This document shows positions 40,776 to 48,049 of a DNA stretch of 64,000 nucleotides, piece after piece. Under the pieces are notes generated by a model, which saw nothing but the letters and a program-made list of their open reading frames with translations, made no database searches and was not told the DNA's origin. Source of the stretch: Ruminococcus sp. GTDB lineage: Bacteria > Bacillota > Clostridia > Oscillospirales > Ruminococcaceae. The position numbers and the translations under genes are program-made. Each line of letters starts with the position of its first letter. Within the stretch, counting starts at the first letter, position 1. Location: positions 11,859 to 75,858 of the forward strand of contig NZ_DXUU01000002.1 in assembly GCF_019417665.1 (NCBI RefSeq), written 5' to 3'.

Positions 40776-40803
40776 AACCGGTCTCTCTGACAGTACAAAA
40801 AAT

Positions 40804-40833
40804 ATTATAACATAAAACATCCGAAAATGTCAA
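40804..40833 (-). promoter_or_regulatory. Promoter of rplM-rpsI
   Basis: TTGACA (40833-40828), 18 bp, TATAAT (40809-40804) on the minus strand. Confidence 0.88.
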
Positions 40834-40927
40834 GCCAAAACCAACAGATTTTCTTTCGATTTTCAGAAGAATTTCCTTGTGAATTTTGTGCATGTTGCCA
40901 TTTCGGGAAAGAGAACGTCCTGCATAC

Positions 40928-40956
40928 TTGCAATTTTTTCAAAACTGCGATATAAT
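40928..40956 (+). promoter_or_regulatory. Promoter of the 111-residue unknown gene
   Basis: TTGCAA (40928-40933), 17 bp, TATAAT (40951-40956). Confidence 0.82.
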
Positions 40957-41024
40957 AGTATATCAGCAGTCCGGCATCTAAGACAATCAGACCGGAACCG
41001 CACAGAACGCAGGAGGTGTTTTAT

Positions 41025-41360
41025 ATGTATCCCAGGCATTCAGAGAGGTCTGCACAGCTGGTATTTCTCACACGCCGTGCCTATGAGACAAAGCAGATCC
41101 GCCTATTGCTGCGTACAGACGCTGTCTGTGACGAGCGTGACACAGGCTGGCAGCTGCTCCACGGAAATGAAACGGGGCTGGAGCTTGCCAACCCGGAAAA
41201 CAGTCTTTTGATCTCCGTAGATCGTGCCCTGGAACTAGAGCCATGCCTGACCCCCCTTCTCACGGCGCACACGCCGCCGGCAAAGATGGCATATGCCTAT
41301 GACGAAACGACAGGGGCATTTCTCCCTACAGCATATCCGGAAGATCCGCCCACTTGCTGA
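41025..41360 (+). CDS. DUF2185-like (Imm33-type) small protein
   Basis: A 111-residue cytoplasmic protein beginning MYPRHSERSAQLVFLTRRAY, with TGWQLLHGNETGLELANPEN and LLISVDRALELEPCL. This resembles the DUF2185/Imm33 fold found in stand-alone proteins and toxin-immunity loci; no toxin gene is adjacent, so I do not infer immunity. The ATG at 41025 is six bases after AGGAGGTG; the GTG within that site is not the start. Own promoter; it converges with the small membrane gene that ends twelve bases away. Confidence 0.6.
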   Translation: MYPRHSERSAQLVFLTRRAYETKQIRLLLRTDAVCDERDTGWQLLHGNETGLELANPENSLLISVDRALELEPCLTPLLTAHTPPAKMAYAYDETTGAFLPTAYPEDPPTC

Positions 41361-41371
41361 GAACCCGGCAG

Positions 41372-41545
41372 TCAACCGGTGATCACGTGGCTGGCATCTG
41401 CATTGGCGAGGATCATATAGTACACCAGACACGCAAGAATACATACAATAAAGAAAGCGACGACCACCCGAAACCGAAAGCGAAGAAACGGTTTCGGCTT
41501 GTGGATATCGTCCACACGGCGCAGCTGTTTTTGCTTTTTACTCAT
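41372..41545 (-). CDS. Small single-span membrane protein
   Basis: Unrecognised, 57 residues. A very basic cytoplasmic part (MSKKQKQLRRVDDIHKPKPF, FRFR) precedes one membrane helix, VVVAFFIVCILACLVYYMIL, and a short outside tail. The ATG at 41545 follows GAAGGGAG. It has its own consensus-like minus-strand promoter. Shape resembles small division or stress membrane proteins, but nothing more can be said. Confidence 0.65.
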   Translation of the reverse strand: MSKKQKQLRRVDDIHKPKPFLRFRFRVVVAFFIVCILACLVYYMILANADASHVITG

Positions 41546-41576
41546 AATCAAACTCCCTTCGCAGCGATCTGATTCT

Positions 41577-41605
41577 ATTATACGGGATTTGCATGGATTT
41601 TGCAA
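41577..41605 (-). promoter_or_regulatory. Promoter of the small membrane protein gene
   Basis: TTGCAA (41605-41600), 17 bp, TATAAT (41582-41577) on the minus strand. Confidence 0.82.
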
Positions 41606-41695
41606 GACTTTTTTCTATGAATGCTAGAAATATACTTTTTATAGTTACAATAAAAGGTAAAACTGTAAGGGCGAACTACTATTCAGTACATCTAC

Positions 41696-41911
41696 TGCAA
41701 ATGTCCCACTGGGACATTTGCAAAATCTCACTTACTGAAAAGTCGTTACAAGGGGAAAGCAGTCTTGTTCGCTTTCCCCTCGAAAAGCTGTCGCTTTTCT
41801 CACCCCTTTTCTCCGTGCGCCGAAAATACGGCGCAGGGTATTTCGCCGTCTGCGGACGGCGACCAGGGCTTCTCGCCCTGGACCTCGCCAGCATTTTTGA
41901 AAAATTGCTGG
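41696..41911. repeat. Array of seven consecutive hairpins upstream of asnB
   Basis: Arms at 41696-41708/41710-41722 (near-perfect palindrome around TGTCCCACTGGGACA), 41751-41760/41771-41780, 41782-41788/41793-41799, 41817-41822/41829-41834, 41844-41850/41855-41861, 41863-41869/41875-41881 and 41888-41893/41905-41911. Almost every base is paired. The sequences differ, so this is not a CRISPR or simple repeat. No ORF is supported here. It fills most of the 460-base gap before asnB, in which I also see no convincing asnB promoter. Confidence 0.7.
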
Positions 41912-42008
41912 ACCAAAAAACTTCATTACCAAGCGTCTTTTTTGGAATAGGAAAGAAACATTTTAAATTCCATCTTGAAATAAATCACCCCAGAAAGGAG
42001 CCATTACT

Positions 42009-43883
42009 ATGTGTGGTTTTGTAGGATTCACCAATCACATTGACAATTCCAACGTTGTCCTCCAGGAAATGCTGGACAAAATCCGTCACCGTGGACCGGA
42101 TGCTGAGGGAACTTACATTGACGAGCATATTGCTCTGGGACATCGCCGCCTGAGCATCATCGACGTTTCCGATGCTGGAACCCAGCCTCTTTACAGTGAG
42201 GACGGCAATCTGGTTCTGGTCTATAACGGCGAGATCTATAATTATCAGGAGATCCGTTCCCGTCTCGCAGAAGCAGGCTATCACTTTACCACACAGACAG
42301 ACTCTGAGGTACTCATTTACGGTTATCGAGAATACGGCCCATCCCTGCTCCAGCAGCTGCGGGGCATGTTCTCCTTTGTCATCTGGGATAAACAAGAGCA
42401 AACTCTGTTCGGCGCACGGGACTTTTTCGGCATCAAGCCCCTCTATTATGCACAGATGGGAGAGACTTTCCTCTTCGGCTCGGAAATCAAGAGCTTCCTG
42501 AGCCATCCCCATTTCAAAAAAGTACTCAACACCACCGCACTGGAAAACTATCTAACCTTCCAGTATTCCCCCTGCGACGAAACCTTTTTCCAAGGTGTCT
42601 ACAAACTGCCGCCGGCACATTATTTCATCTACAAAAACGGCAAATTCGAGATGACACGGTACTGGGATGTCCACTTCAAAGCGGACGAAAAACCGGATCT
42701 GGACACCTGGGTAAACCGCATCTCCGATACCTTCCACAACAGCGTAGAAGCTCATAAGATCGCCGATGTCGAAGTCGGTTCGTTCTTGTCCAGCGGCGTG
42801 GATTCCAGCTATGTGGCAGCCATCGCCAATGTGGATAAAACTTTTACGGTAGGTTTCGGCACAGAAGAACGCTATAACGAAATTGGCTGGGCAAAAGGCT
42901 TTTCTGAAGCGATTGGCAAGAAAAATTATAACAAGGTGATCTCCCCGGAAGAATATTGGGAAAAGCTGCCCATGATCCAGTATCATATGGATGAACCTCT
43001 TGCCGATCCTGCCGCCATTGCCCTGTATTTCGTGTGCAATCTGGCATCCCAGTCCCTGAAAGTTGTTCTGTCCGGCGAGGGTGCGGATGAAATCTTCGGC
43101 GGCTATAATGTATACAGCGAACCCGGCGGCTCTGCCTATGACAAGCTGCCCCGTGGTCTGCGCCGGGGTATTGGTGCCATTGCTGAAAAAATGCCGGCAC
43201 ACCGGGGCAGAAACTTCCTGGTACGTAAAGGCAAAGATCTGGAAGAACGCTTCATCGGCAACGCCTATATGTTCACGCCGGAAGAACGCAGATCACTTCT
43301 GAAAATGCGCACCAATGCGCCTGATCCCATGGTGATCACCAAGCCTTTTTATGATAAGGTGCAGGATCAGGACGATGTCACCAAAATGCAGTATCTGGAT
43401 CTGCACATGTGGATGGCTGGCGATATCCTGCTAAAAGCCGACAAAATGAGCATGGCAAACTCGTTGGAGCTGCGTGTTCCGTTTTTGGATAAGGAAGTCA
43501 TGGCACTGGCAGAGCAGATCCCCACACGGTATCGTGTGACACGGGAATCGACTACGGACGAAAAAACGCCCTATATCACCAAATATGCCATGCGTCTGGC
43601 TGCCAAAAAGGATACACCGCCTGAGACAGCAAAGACGGCTGCCAAGAAAAAGCTGGGCTTCCCGGTACCCATTCGTGTATGGCTGAAGGAAGACAAATAT
43701 TATCAGATCGTGCGGGATCGTTTCGAGAGCGATGAAGCGAACCGGTTCTTCCATACAGAAAAGCTGGTACACCTGCTGGACGAACACCGTGCCGGAAAAG
43801 CTGACAACAGCCGTAAGATCTGGACGCTGTATATGTTCCTGGTGTGGTATCAGGTTTACTTCCCGGAAAATTGTGAAGCATAA
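42009..43883 (+). CDS. asnB: Asparagine synthase (glutamine-hydrolysing)
   Basis: Makes asparagine from aspartate, ATP and glutamine. The 624 residues have the class II amidotransferase N-terminus MCGFVGFTNH (nucleophile Cys2), IRHRGPDAEG and YNGEIYNYQEIR, then the synthetase domain with the PP-loop FLSSGVDSSYVAAI and LSGEGADEIFGGY. GAAAGGAG precedes the ATG. The next two genes (Uma2-like, HD) follow at 33 and 12 bases, possibly one transcript. The hairpin-filled upstream region may influence its expression. Confidence 0.97.
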   Translation: MCGFVGFTNHIDNSNVVLQEMLDKIRHRGPDAEGTYIDEHIALGHRRLSIIDVSDAGTQPLYSEDGNLVLVYNGEIYNYQEIRSRLAEAGYHFTTQTDSEVLIYGYREYGPSLLQQLRGMFSFVIWDKQEQTLFGARDFFGIKPLYYAQMGETFLFGSEIKSFLSHPHFKKVLNTTALENYLTFQYSPCDETFFQGVYKLPPAHYFIYKNGKFEMTRYWDVHFKADEKPDLDTWVNRISDTFHNSVEAHKIADVEVGSFLSSGVDSSYVAAIANVDKTFTVGFGTEERYNEIGWAKGFSEAIGKKNYNKVISPEEYWEKLPMIQYHMDEPLADPAAIALYFVCNLASQSLKVVLSGEGADEIFGGYNVYSEPGGSAYDKLPRGLRRGIGAIAEKMPAHRGRNFLVRKGKDLEERFIGNAYMFTPEERRSLLKMRTNAPDPMVITKPFYDKVQDQDDVTKMQYLDLHMWMAGDILLKADKMSMANSLELRVPFLDKEVMALAEQIPTRYRVTRESTTDEKTPYITKYAMRLAAKKDTPPETAKTAAKKKLGFPVPIRVWLKEDKYYQIVRDRFESDEANRFFHTEKLVHLLDEHRAGKADNSRKIWTLYMFLVWYQVYFPENCEA

Positions 43884-43916
43884 ACGAAATAAACGACCCT
43901 TACAGCAGGTGATTCT

Positions 43917-44471
43917 ATGAACAATGCGACCCATACGCAAAAATATACGGCAGAAACCTATTATGATACCGTAAAAAACACCTCTCAGCTAACGGAACTA
44001 CTAGATGGCGAGATCGTTGCCATGGCGTCCCCCAGCATCTTACACCAACGTATCTCCGGCGGATTATACCGCAGGCTCGGCAGCTATATCGACGCCAACC
44101 ACGGCGGCTGTGACACCTTTATTGCGCCAACAGATGTGAAATTGGATGAAGAAAACATCGTAGTTCCGGATGTATTTATCGCCTGTCATGCAGACTGGTT
44201 CGACAGCCAGAAATATAATGGTGCACCGGATTTTGTAGCAGAAGTTGTTTCCTCCAACCGCAGCGATGATTTTGACCGTAAGCTCTGGCACTACCGCACC
44301 AGCGGTGTCCGGGAATACTGGATCATTGACCCTCAGCACCAAAAAACCGTAACCTATTTCTTTGAGGAAAGCCAAATACCCCATATTTACACCTTTGATA
44401 CACCGATTCCCATGCGGATCTATCAAAATCATCCAGATCCCCTGACCATCTGCATTCAGGATCTGCTCTGA
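43917..44471 (+). CDS. Uma2-family (DUF820) predicted nuclease
   Basis: A 184-residue protein of the Uma2 group, a PD-(D/E)XK restriction-endonuclease-like fold often found in many copies per genome with unclear function. Visible are YTAETYYDTVKNTSQLTELL, LDGEIVAMASPS, VVPDVFIACH, GAPDFVAEVVSSNRSDDFDR (core Asp/Glu) and REYWIIDPQHQ. Short gap from asnB. Nuclease activity is a family prediction only. Confidence 0.85.
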   Translation: MNNATHTQKYTAETYYDTVKNTSQLTELLDGEIVAMASPSILHQRISGGLYRRLGSYIDANHGGCDTFIAPTDVKLDEENIVVPDVFIACHADWFDSQKYNGAPDFVAEVVSSNRSDDFDRKLWHYRTSGVREYWIIDPQHQKTVTYFFEESQIPHIYTFDTPIPMRIYQNHPDPLTICIQDLL

Positions 44472-44483
44472 AAAGGAGACACC

Positions 44484-45152
44484 ATGTCAAGCCACGTCAC
44501 CTATGCCTATATCCGACAAAATCCTGATATCCGGGAATATATCCGCCGTGCCGACATGGCACTGGCTGCCATCGGCTATACAGAACATTCCTTTGCCCAC
44601 GTGGAAAAAGCAGCCCATACCGCTGCCATGATCCTGGAGACTCTGGAATATCCGGCAAGAGAAATTGAACTGGCAAAGATCGCTGGTTTTCTCCATGATA
44701 TCGGCAATGTTATCAACCGTACAGACCACGCCCAGAGCGGTGCCGTCATGGCATTCCGTCTGCTGGATCGGTTGGAAATGCCTGTAGACGAAATCTGTTC
44801 CATCATCTCCGCCATCGGCAATCACGACGAGGGAACAGCACAACCAGTGGATGCCATCTCTGCTGCGCTGATCATCGCCGACAAAACCGATGTACGCCGA
44901 AGCCGTGTCCGAAATACGGATTTTATGACCTTTGATATCCACGACCGTGTGAATTATGCCGTGGAATATTCCAATCTCCATTTCAGCGATGACCTGAAAT
45001 CCATTGTGCTGGATCTGAAAATTGATACAGAGATCTCTTCCGTGTTGGAATACTTCGAGATCTTCATGGAACGTATGCTGCTGTCCAAACGTGCAGCACT
45101 GTTCTTTGACCGGAAGTTCAAGATGTATATTAACGGCAGCAATATATTATAG
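44484..45152 (+). CDS. HD-domain phosphohydrolase
   Basis: A 222-residue metal-dependent phosphohydrolase of the HD superfamily. HSFAHVEKAAHTAAMIL supplies the first His, AGFLHDIGNVINRTDHAQSG the HD pair, and ISAIGNHDEGTAQPVDAIS and IIADKTDVRRSRVR later metal ligands. The substrate is unknown: nucleotides or cyclic nucleotides are typical. AAAAGGAG precedes the ATG, twelve bases after the Uma2-like gene. The C-terminal 60 residues (LHFSDDLKSIVLDLKIDT) form an added alpha/beta part. Confidence 0.88.
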   Translation: MSSHVTYAYIRQNPDIREYIRRADMALAAIGYTEHSFAHVEKAAHTAAMILETLEYPAREIELAKIAGFLHDIGNVINRTDHAQSGAVMAFRLLDRLEMPVDEICSIISAIGNHDEGTAQPVDAISAALIIADKTDVRRSRVRNTDFMTFDIHDRVNYAVEYSNLHFSDDLKSIVLDLKIDTEISSVLEYFEIFMERMLLSKRAALFFDRKFKMYINGSNIL

Positions 45153-45239
45153 GCAGCAAATATTGAAGCTGCAATCAGACTCTGAAAAGACAGCCACCCC
45201 ACTTTTTTTGAAAATCCCCAGAAAAAACGACAAAAACGC

Positions 45240-45268
45240 TTTACAAACCACTGGAAATGTGCTATAAT
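45240..45268 (+). promoter_or_regulatory. Promoter of pyrB
   Basis: TTTACA (45240-45245), 17 bp, TATAAT (45263-45268), 305 bases before the pyrB start codon. Confidence 0.75.
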
Positions 45269-45296
45269 GTGAAACGAAAGTACGTTGTGGTTTTAC

Positions 45297-45368
45297 ATGA
45301 CAAAAACCATTGGAGAAACCGCTTCGAGAAATCGAGGCGGTTTTTTCTTCAGCGCATTGTTTTCTTAG
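45297..45368 (+). CDS. Possible pyrB leader peptide
   Basis: A 23-codon frame, MTKTIGETASRNRGGFFFSA then LFS and TAG, reads through the leader terminator just as PyrL (ending NRGAFFCPGVRR) does in enteric pyrBI attenuators. The likeness partly reflects translation of any GC stem plus T run. The ribosome binding site is weak. Its stop codon overlaps the left edge of the MITE. Confidence 0.3.
   Translation: MTKTIGETASRNRGGFFFSALFS
45315..45347 (+). terminator. Attenuator-type terminator in the pyrB leader
   Basis: AAACCGC-TTCGA, GAAA loop, TCGA-GGCGGTTT, then T6, only about 45 bases after the predicted transcription start and ahead of pyrB. An alternative hairpin (TGGTTTT/AAAACCA, 45288-45309) precedes it. 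Confidence 0.8.
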
Positions 45369-45527
45369 AGCCTGTTCAGTATCTTTTTATGTGCGGATTT
45401 TCGAGCATAATTTTGTCGTTTACAAGGAAAAAATCCGCAGGCATACTGACGTATGGCAAGGATTTTCGACGCAGTTAACGGCAAAATCTGCCGAAAGGAC
45501 GTGCGAAAAAAGATGCTGAACAGGTTC
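45368..45527. mobile_element. MITE-like element in the pyrB leader
   Basis: About 160 bases bounded by imperfect terminal inverted repeats, GAGCCTGTTCAGTATC at the left and GATGCTGAACAGGTTC at the right, and flanked by identical TTA triplets (45365-45367, 45528-45530) that look like a target-site duplication. Inside are further inverted pairs (GCGGATTTT/AAAATCCGC, CATACTGACGTATG, CGGCA/TGCCG). No transposase gene. Ends and the TTA target are compatible with an IS5-type source, an inference from pattern. Confidence 0.75.
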
Positions 45528-45572
45528 TTATCCATTTATTTTATACTAATTCAAACACGGAGGTATCGTATA

Positions 45573-46658
45573 ATGATTTCACCTTATCCGCATCTGATCG
45601 ACCTGAATGATTACCCGGTTTCCTGGTGGAAACAAGTGGTAGATCTGGGAGAACAGATCAAAGATCACCCGGAGATCTACGCCGGCGCGTGCAGCAACAA
45701 AATCATGGCGACCCTGTTCTATGAACCGTCTACCCGGACACAGATGTCTTTCCAGACCGCTATGCTGCGTCTGGGCGGCAGACTCATTGGCTTCGACAAT
45801 CCAGCAAATTCCTCCGTCTCAAAGGGTGAGACCCTTAAGGATACCACGAAAATTGTCAGCGGCTATGCGGATATTCTGGTCATGCGCCACCCTGTTGCCG
45901 GTGCAGCAAAGGCAGCAGCGCTTTCCGCAGACTGTCCGGTCATCAACGCTGGCGACAGCGGTCATCTCCACCCCACCCAAACGCTCACAGATCTGCTGAC
46001 CCTCCAGTGCGAAAAGGGACGCCTTGACCATCTGACCATCGGTCTGTGCGGCGACCTCATCAACGGCAGAACTGTACACTCCCTGCTGAAAGCCATGTCC
46101 TGTTTCCCAGGGAACCGGTTTATCCTGATCTCCACCCCGGAGTTGGGACTGCCGTCCTATGTAAAGGACATCCTGAACGCAAGCAACTGCGAATTCGAGG
46201 AGATCTCCTCTCTGGAAGAGGCTCTGCCCCAGCTGGATGTACTGTACATGACACGAATCCAACAGGAGCGTTTCGCCAGCCGGGAAGAATATCTGGCGCA
46301 GAAGGACACTTATATCCTCACCACCAAAAAAATGCAGGCGGCAAAAAAAGATCTCGTCGTGCTCCATCCCCTGCCCCGTGTGGATGAGATCGAAGTGGCA
46401 CTGGACGACGACCCCCGTGCCATGTACTTCAAGCAGGCACGCTATGGCATGTATGTGCGCATGGCACTGATCATTACCATGCTGAATCTGGACACCCACA
46501 CTACACTGCTTCATGGCAAGACCGTACCGGGTGCCGCCTGCAAAAATCCCAATTGTATCACCTGCACCGAAACATACCTGCCCAAGAGCTTCATTCCCAT
46601 CGGTGATTCTCTGCTGGAATGCGAATTTTGTAACGAACGGCTTCTGATGGAGCACTAA
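45573..46658 (+). CDS. pyrB: Aspartate carbamoyltransferase with a PyrI-type zinc tail
   Basis: First committed step of pyrimidine synthesis, carbamoyl phosphate plus aspartate. The 361 residues begin ISPYPHLIDLNDYPV, with the carbamoyl-phosphate loop LFYEPSTRTQMSF, and HPTQTLTDLLTL and VVLHPLPRVDEI. A normal PyrB is about 305-310 residues; here about 45 extra residues carry Cys323, Cys328, Cys350 and Cys353 (CKNPNC, CEFC), with nearly the spacing of the zinc site of the enteric regulatory chain PyrI, but without its nucleotide-binding domain. The ATG at 45573 follows ACGGAGG; longer in-frame starts read through the MITE and are rejected. Leader shows a terminator compatible with attenuation. 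Confidence 0.95.
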   Translation: MISPYPHLIDLNDYPVSWWKQVVDLGEQIKDHPEIYAGACSNKIMATLFYEPSTRTQMSFQTAMLRLGGRLIGFDNPANSSVSKGETLKDTTKIVSGYADILVMRHPVAGAAKAAALSADCPVINAGDSGHLHPTQTLTDLLTLQCEKGRLDHLTIGLCGDLINGRTVHSLLKAMSCFPGNRFILISTPELGLPSYVKDILNASNCEFEEISSLEEALPQLDVLYMTRIQQERFASREEYLAQKDTYILTTKKMQAAKKDLVVLHPLPRVDEIEVALDDDPRAMYFKQARYGMYVRMALIITMLNLDTHTTLLHGKTVPGAACKNPNCITCTETYLPKSFIPIGDSLLECEFCNERLLMEH

Positions 46659-46689
46659 GACATTTTCGAACAATACAAAGGGAATATAC

Positions 46690-47106
46690 ATGAAAAAAGC
46701 GTTTTTTATTTTCTCTTCTCTCATAGTAACCGCTGCCATTTTCTGTTCCTGTTCTGCCGAGGAATCCGGCGAAAATAAGCCCTTTGCTGAATTACAATCA
46801 TCGGATATCCACAGCGCATCCGTGCAATTGCTTCCTCCGGACGAAATGATTTCTATAACAGAGCCAAAAGAATTGACTGCGCTCCTGCATGATGTTGTCA
46901 TCTATGAAGAAGATAATTCCTATTCTGAATATGACGGACAATCTGTCATATTTACGCTGGAAAAAACGGATGGCACAACGGTGGAGATCATGGCATACGA
47001 TCCTTTCGTTGTAATCGACGGTATCGGCTATAAATGTGAATACGAGCCATGCGAGGCATTGAATCGCTATACAAATGATCTGCTAAATGAAAACATGTCC
47101 GTATAG
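46690..47106 (+). CDS. Small lipoprotein of unknown function
   Basis: A 138-residue exported lipoprotein: signal MKKAFFIFSSLIVTAAIFCS with a lipobox-like AIFCSC, a short acidic linker, and a globular beta-rich part including LTALLHDVVIYEEDNSYSEY and VIFTLEKTDGTTVEIMAYDP. AAAGGGA precedes the ATG, 31 bases after pyrB. No family recognised. Confidence 0.7.
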   Translation: MKKAFFIFSSLIVTAAIFCSCSAEESGENKPFAELQSSDIHSASVQLLPPDEMISITEPKELTALLHDVVIYEEDNSYSEYDGQSVIFTLEKTDGTTVEIMAYDPFVVIDGIGYKCEYEPCEALNRYTNDLLNENMSV

Positions 47107-47138
47107 TAGTATAATTAAAACGCAAGGGAGTCTACACC

Positions 47139-47684
47139 ATGAAAATGCAAGACGAATTGAAACGCATCATGGAACGCAAAGAAATGGTCACTATTTACGG
47201 TGACAGCGCCGATTACGACTACCATTTTGTAGGCTACATACAGGCAATAGATGAAAGCGGATTGCTGCTGTCCAAACAGAATTACAGTGGATATCCCAGT
47301 GGATTTGTGTTCTTTACCGATGTGATCTACTTTGAAACGGATACCAAAGACATCAGGCGGCATGAAATACTATACCGGCTGAGAGATCTCCAACCTGCTG
47401 TGTTCCCTGTGAATGCCGAACAGAATCTGCTGGAAGAAGTCTTACGTATCTGCTGTGAAAAGCGCCTGTTCTGTAATATTTTCAAAAAAGAAGACGATGA
47501 GGGTGACGAACTAGGTTTCATTTCTGAACTTCATGAGGATCACCTCATTTTCACCAACATTGATAAATACGGCGACTATTTCGGAAAGAGCTATTTTGCT
47601 AAATCTGATATTTTCCGCATTTTCATTGAGGGCGAGGTTGAACAGACAACACGGCTTCTCTATGATGCCCAACAAAACACATAA
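47139..47684 (+). CDS. Unknown 181-residue protein
   Basis: Not recognised. Two similar halves are suggested: about residues 1-75 (MVTIYGDSADYDYHFVGYIQ then AIDESGLLLSKQNYSGYPSG) and about 95-170 (EKRLFCNIFKKEDDEGDELG, HEDHLIFTNIDKYGDYFGKS). Each looks like a small beta barrel, reminiscent of YolD-like or LSm-type folds, but that is only a shape impression. Acidic, no signal or membrane segment. AAGGGAG precedes the ATG. Ends at a bidirectional terminator. Confidence 0.65.
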   Translation: MKMQDELKRIMERKEMVTIYGDSADYDYHFVGYIQAIDESGLLLSKQNYSGYPSGFVFFTDVIYFETDTKDIRRHEILYRLRDLQPAVFPVNAEQNLLEEVLRICCEKRLFCNIFKKEDDEGDELGFISELHEDHLIFTNIDKYGDYFGKSYFAKSDIFRIFIEGEVEQTTRLLYDAQQNT

Positions 47685-47698
47685 TTTCATATATACCA

Positions 47699-47740
47699 AA
47701 ACAGGGCTTACTGCACTTCAACCATGCAGTAAGCCCTGTT
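47699..47740. terminator. Bidirectional terminator between the 181-residue and 99-residue genes
   Basis: AACAGGGCTTACTGCA and TGCAGTAAGCCCTGTT with a nine-base loop. Confidence 0.88.
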
Positions 47741-47745
47741 TGTAT

Positions 47746-48045
47746 TTATTCTATTTCAGAATCGTCCGTTTTGATCTGCGCCGCCTGCCCCTTTGCCTCT
47801 TTCAGCTTTTTCAGGCTAGGACGCATTACCATATAGGCTGTCACGCCGCAAGCAACTGTAAAAATTGCCAGAAATCCGATGATCTTTACGGCTTTGGACG
47901 GTTTCTCCTCTATCTGAGCCTCTGTCGTCACAGCCGTCTGTGCCGGTGCAGTTTCCGCCGCAGAAGCCCCATTTCCCACGGGCATTCCCCAGAGCATCAG
48001 CATACTCAGGGCACATACAAGTCCCTTTTTCCAGCATTTCTCCAT
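47746..48045 (-). CDS. Small exported or membrane protein coupled to rpoC
   Basis: A 99-residue protein with a signal-like start (CWKKGLVCALSMLMLWGMPV, then GNGASA), an Ala/Thr/Glu-rich outside segment (AETAPAQTAVTTEAQIEEKP) and a second hydrophobic helix (KAVKIIGFLAIFTVACGVTA) before a basic, Lys-rich tail. The ATG lies four bases past the rpoC stop without its own good ribosome binding site, so it should be translated as part of the rpoBC mRNA. No family recognised. Confidence 0.65.
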   Translation of the reverse strand: MEKCWKKGLVCALSMLMLWGMPVGNGASAAETAPAQTAVTTEAQIEEKPSKAVKIIGFLAIFTVACGVTAYMVMRPSLKKLKEAKGQAAQIKTDDSEIE

Positions 48046-48049
48046 GGCA

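Noticed and set aside
41696..41911. Possible CRISPR-like array
   Set aside because: The hairpins differ from one another and no repeat-spacer periodicity exists; no cas genes nearby.
45453..45572. Longer N-terminus for PyrB
   Set aside because: Would be encoded by the MITE and lacks a ribosome binding site; the family start and ACGGAGG fit 45573.
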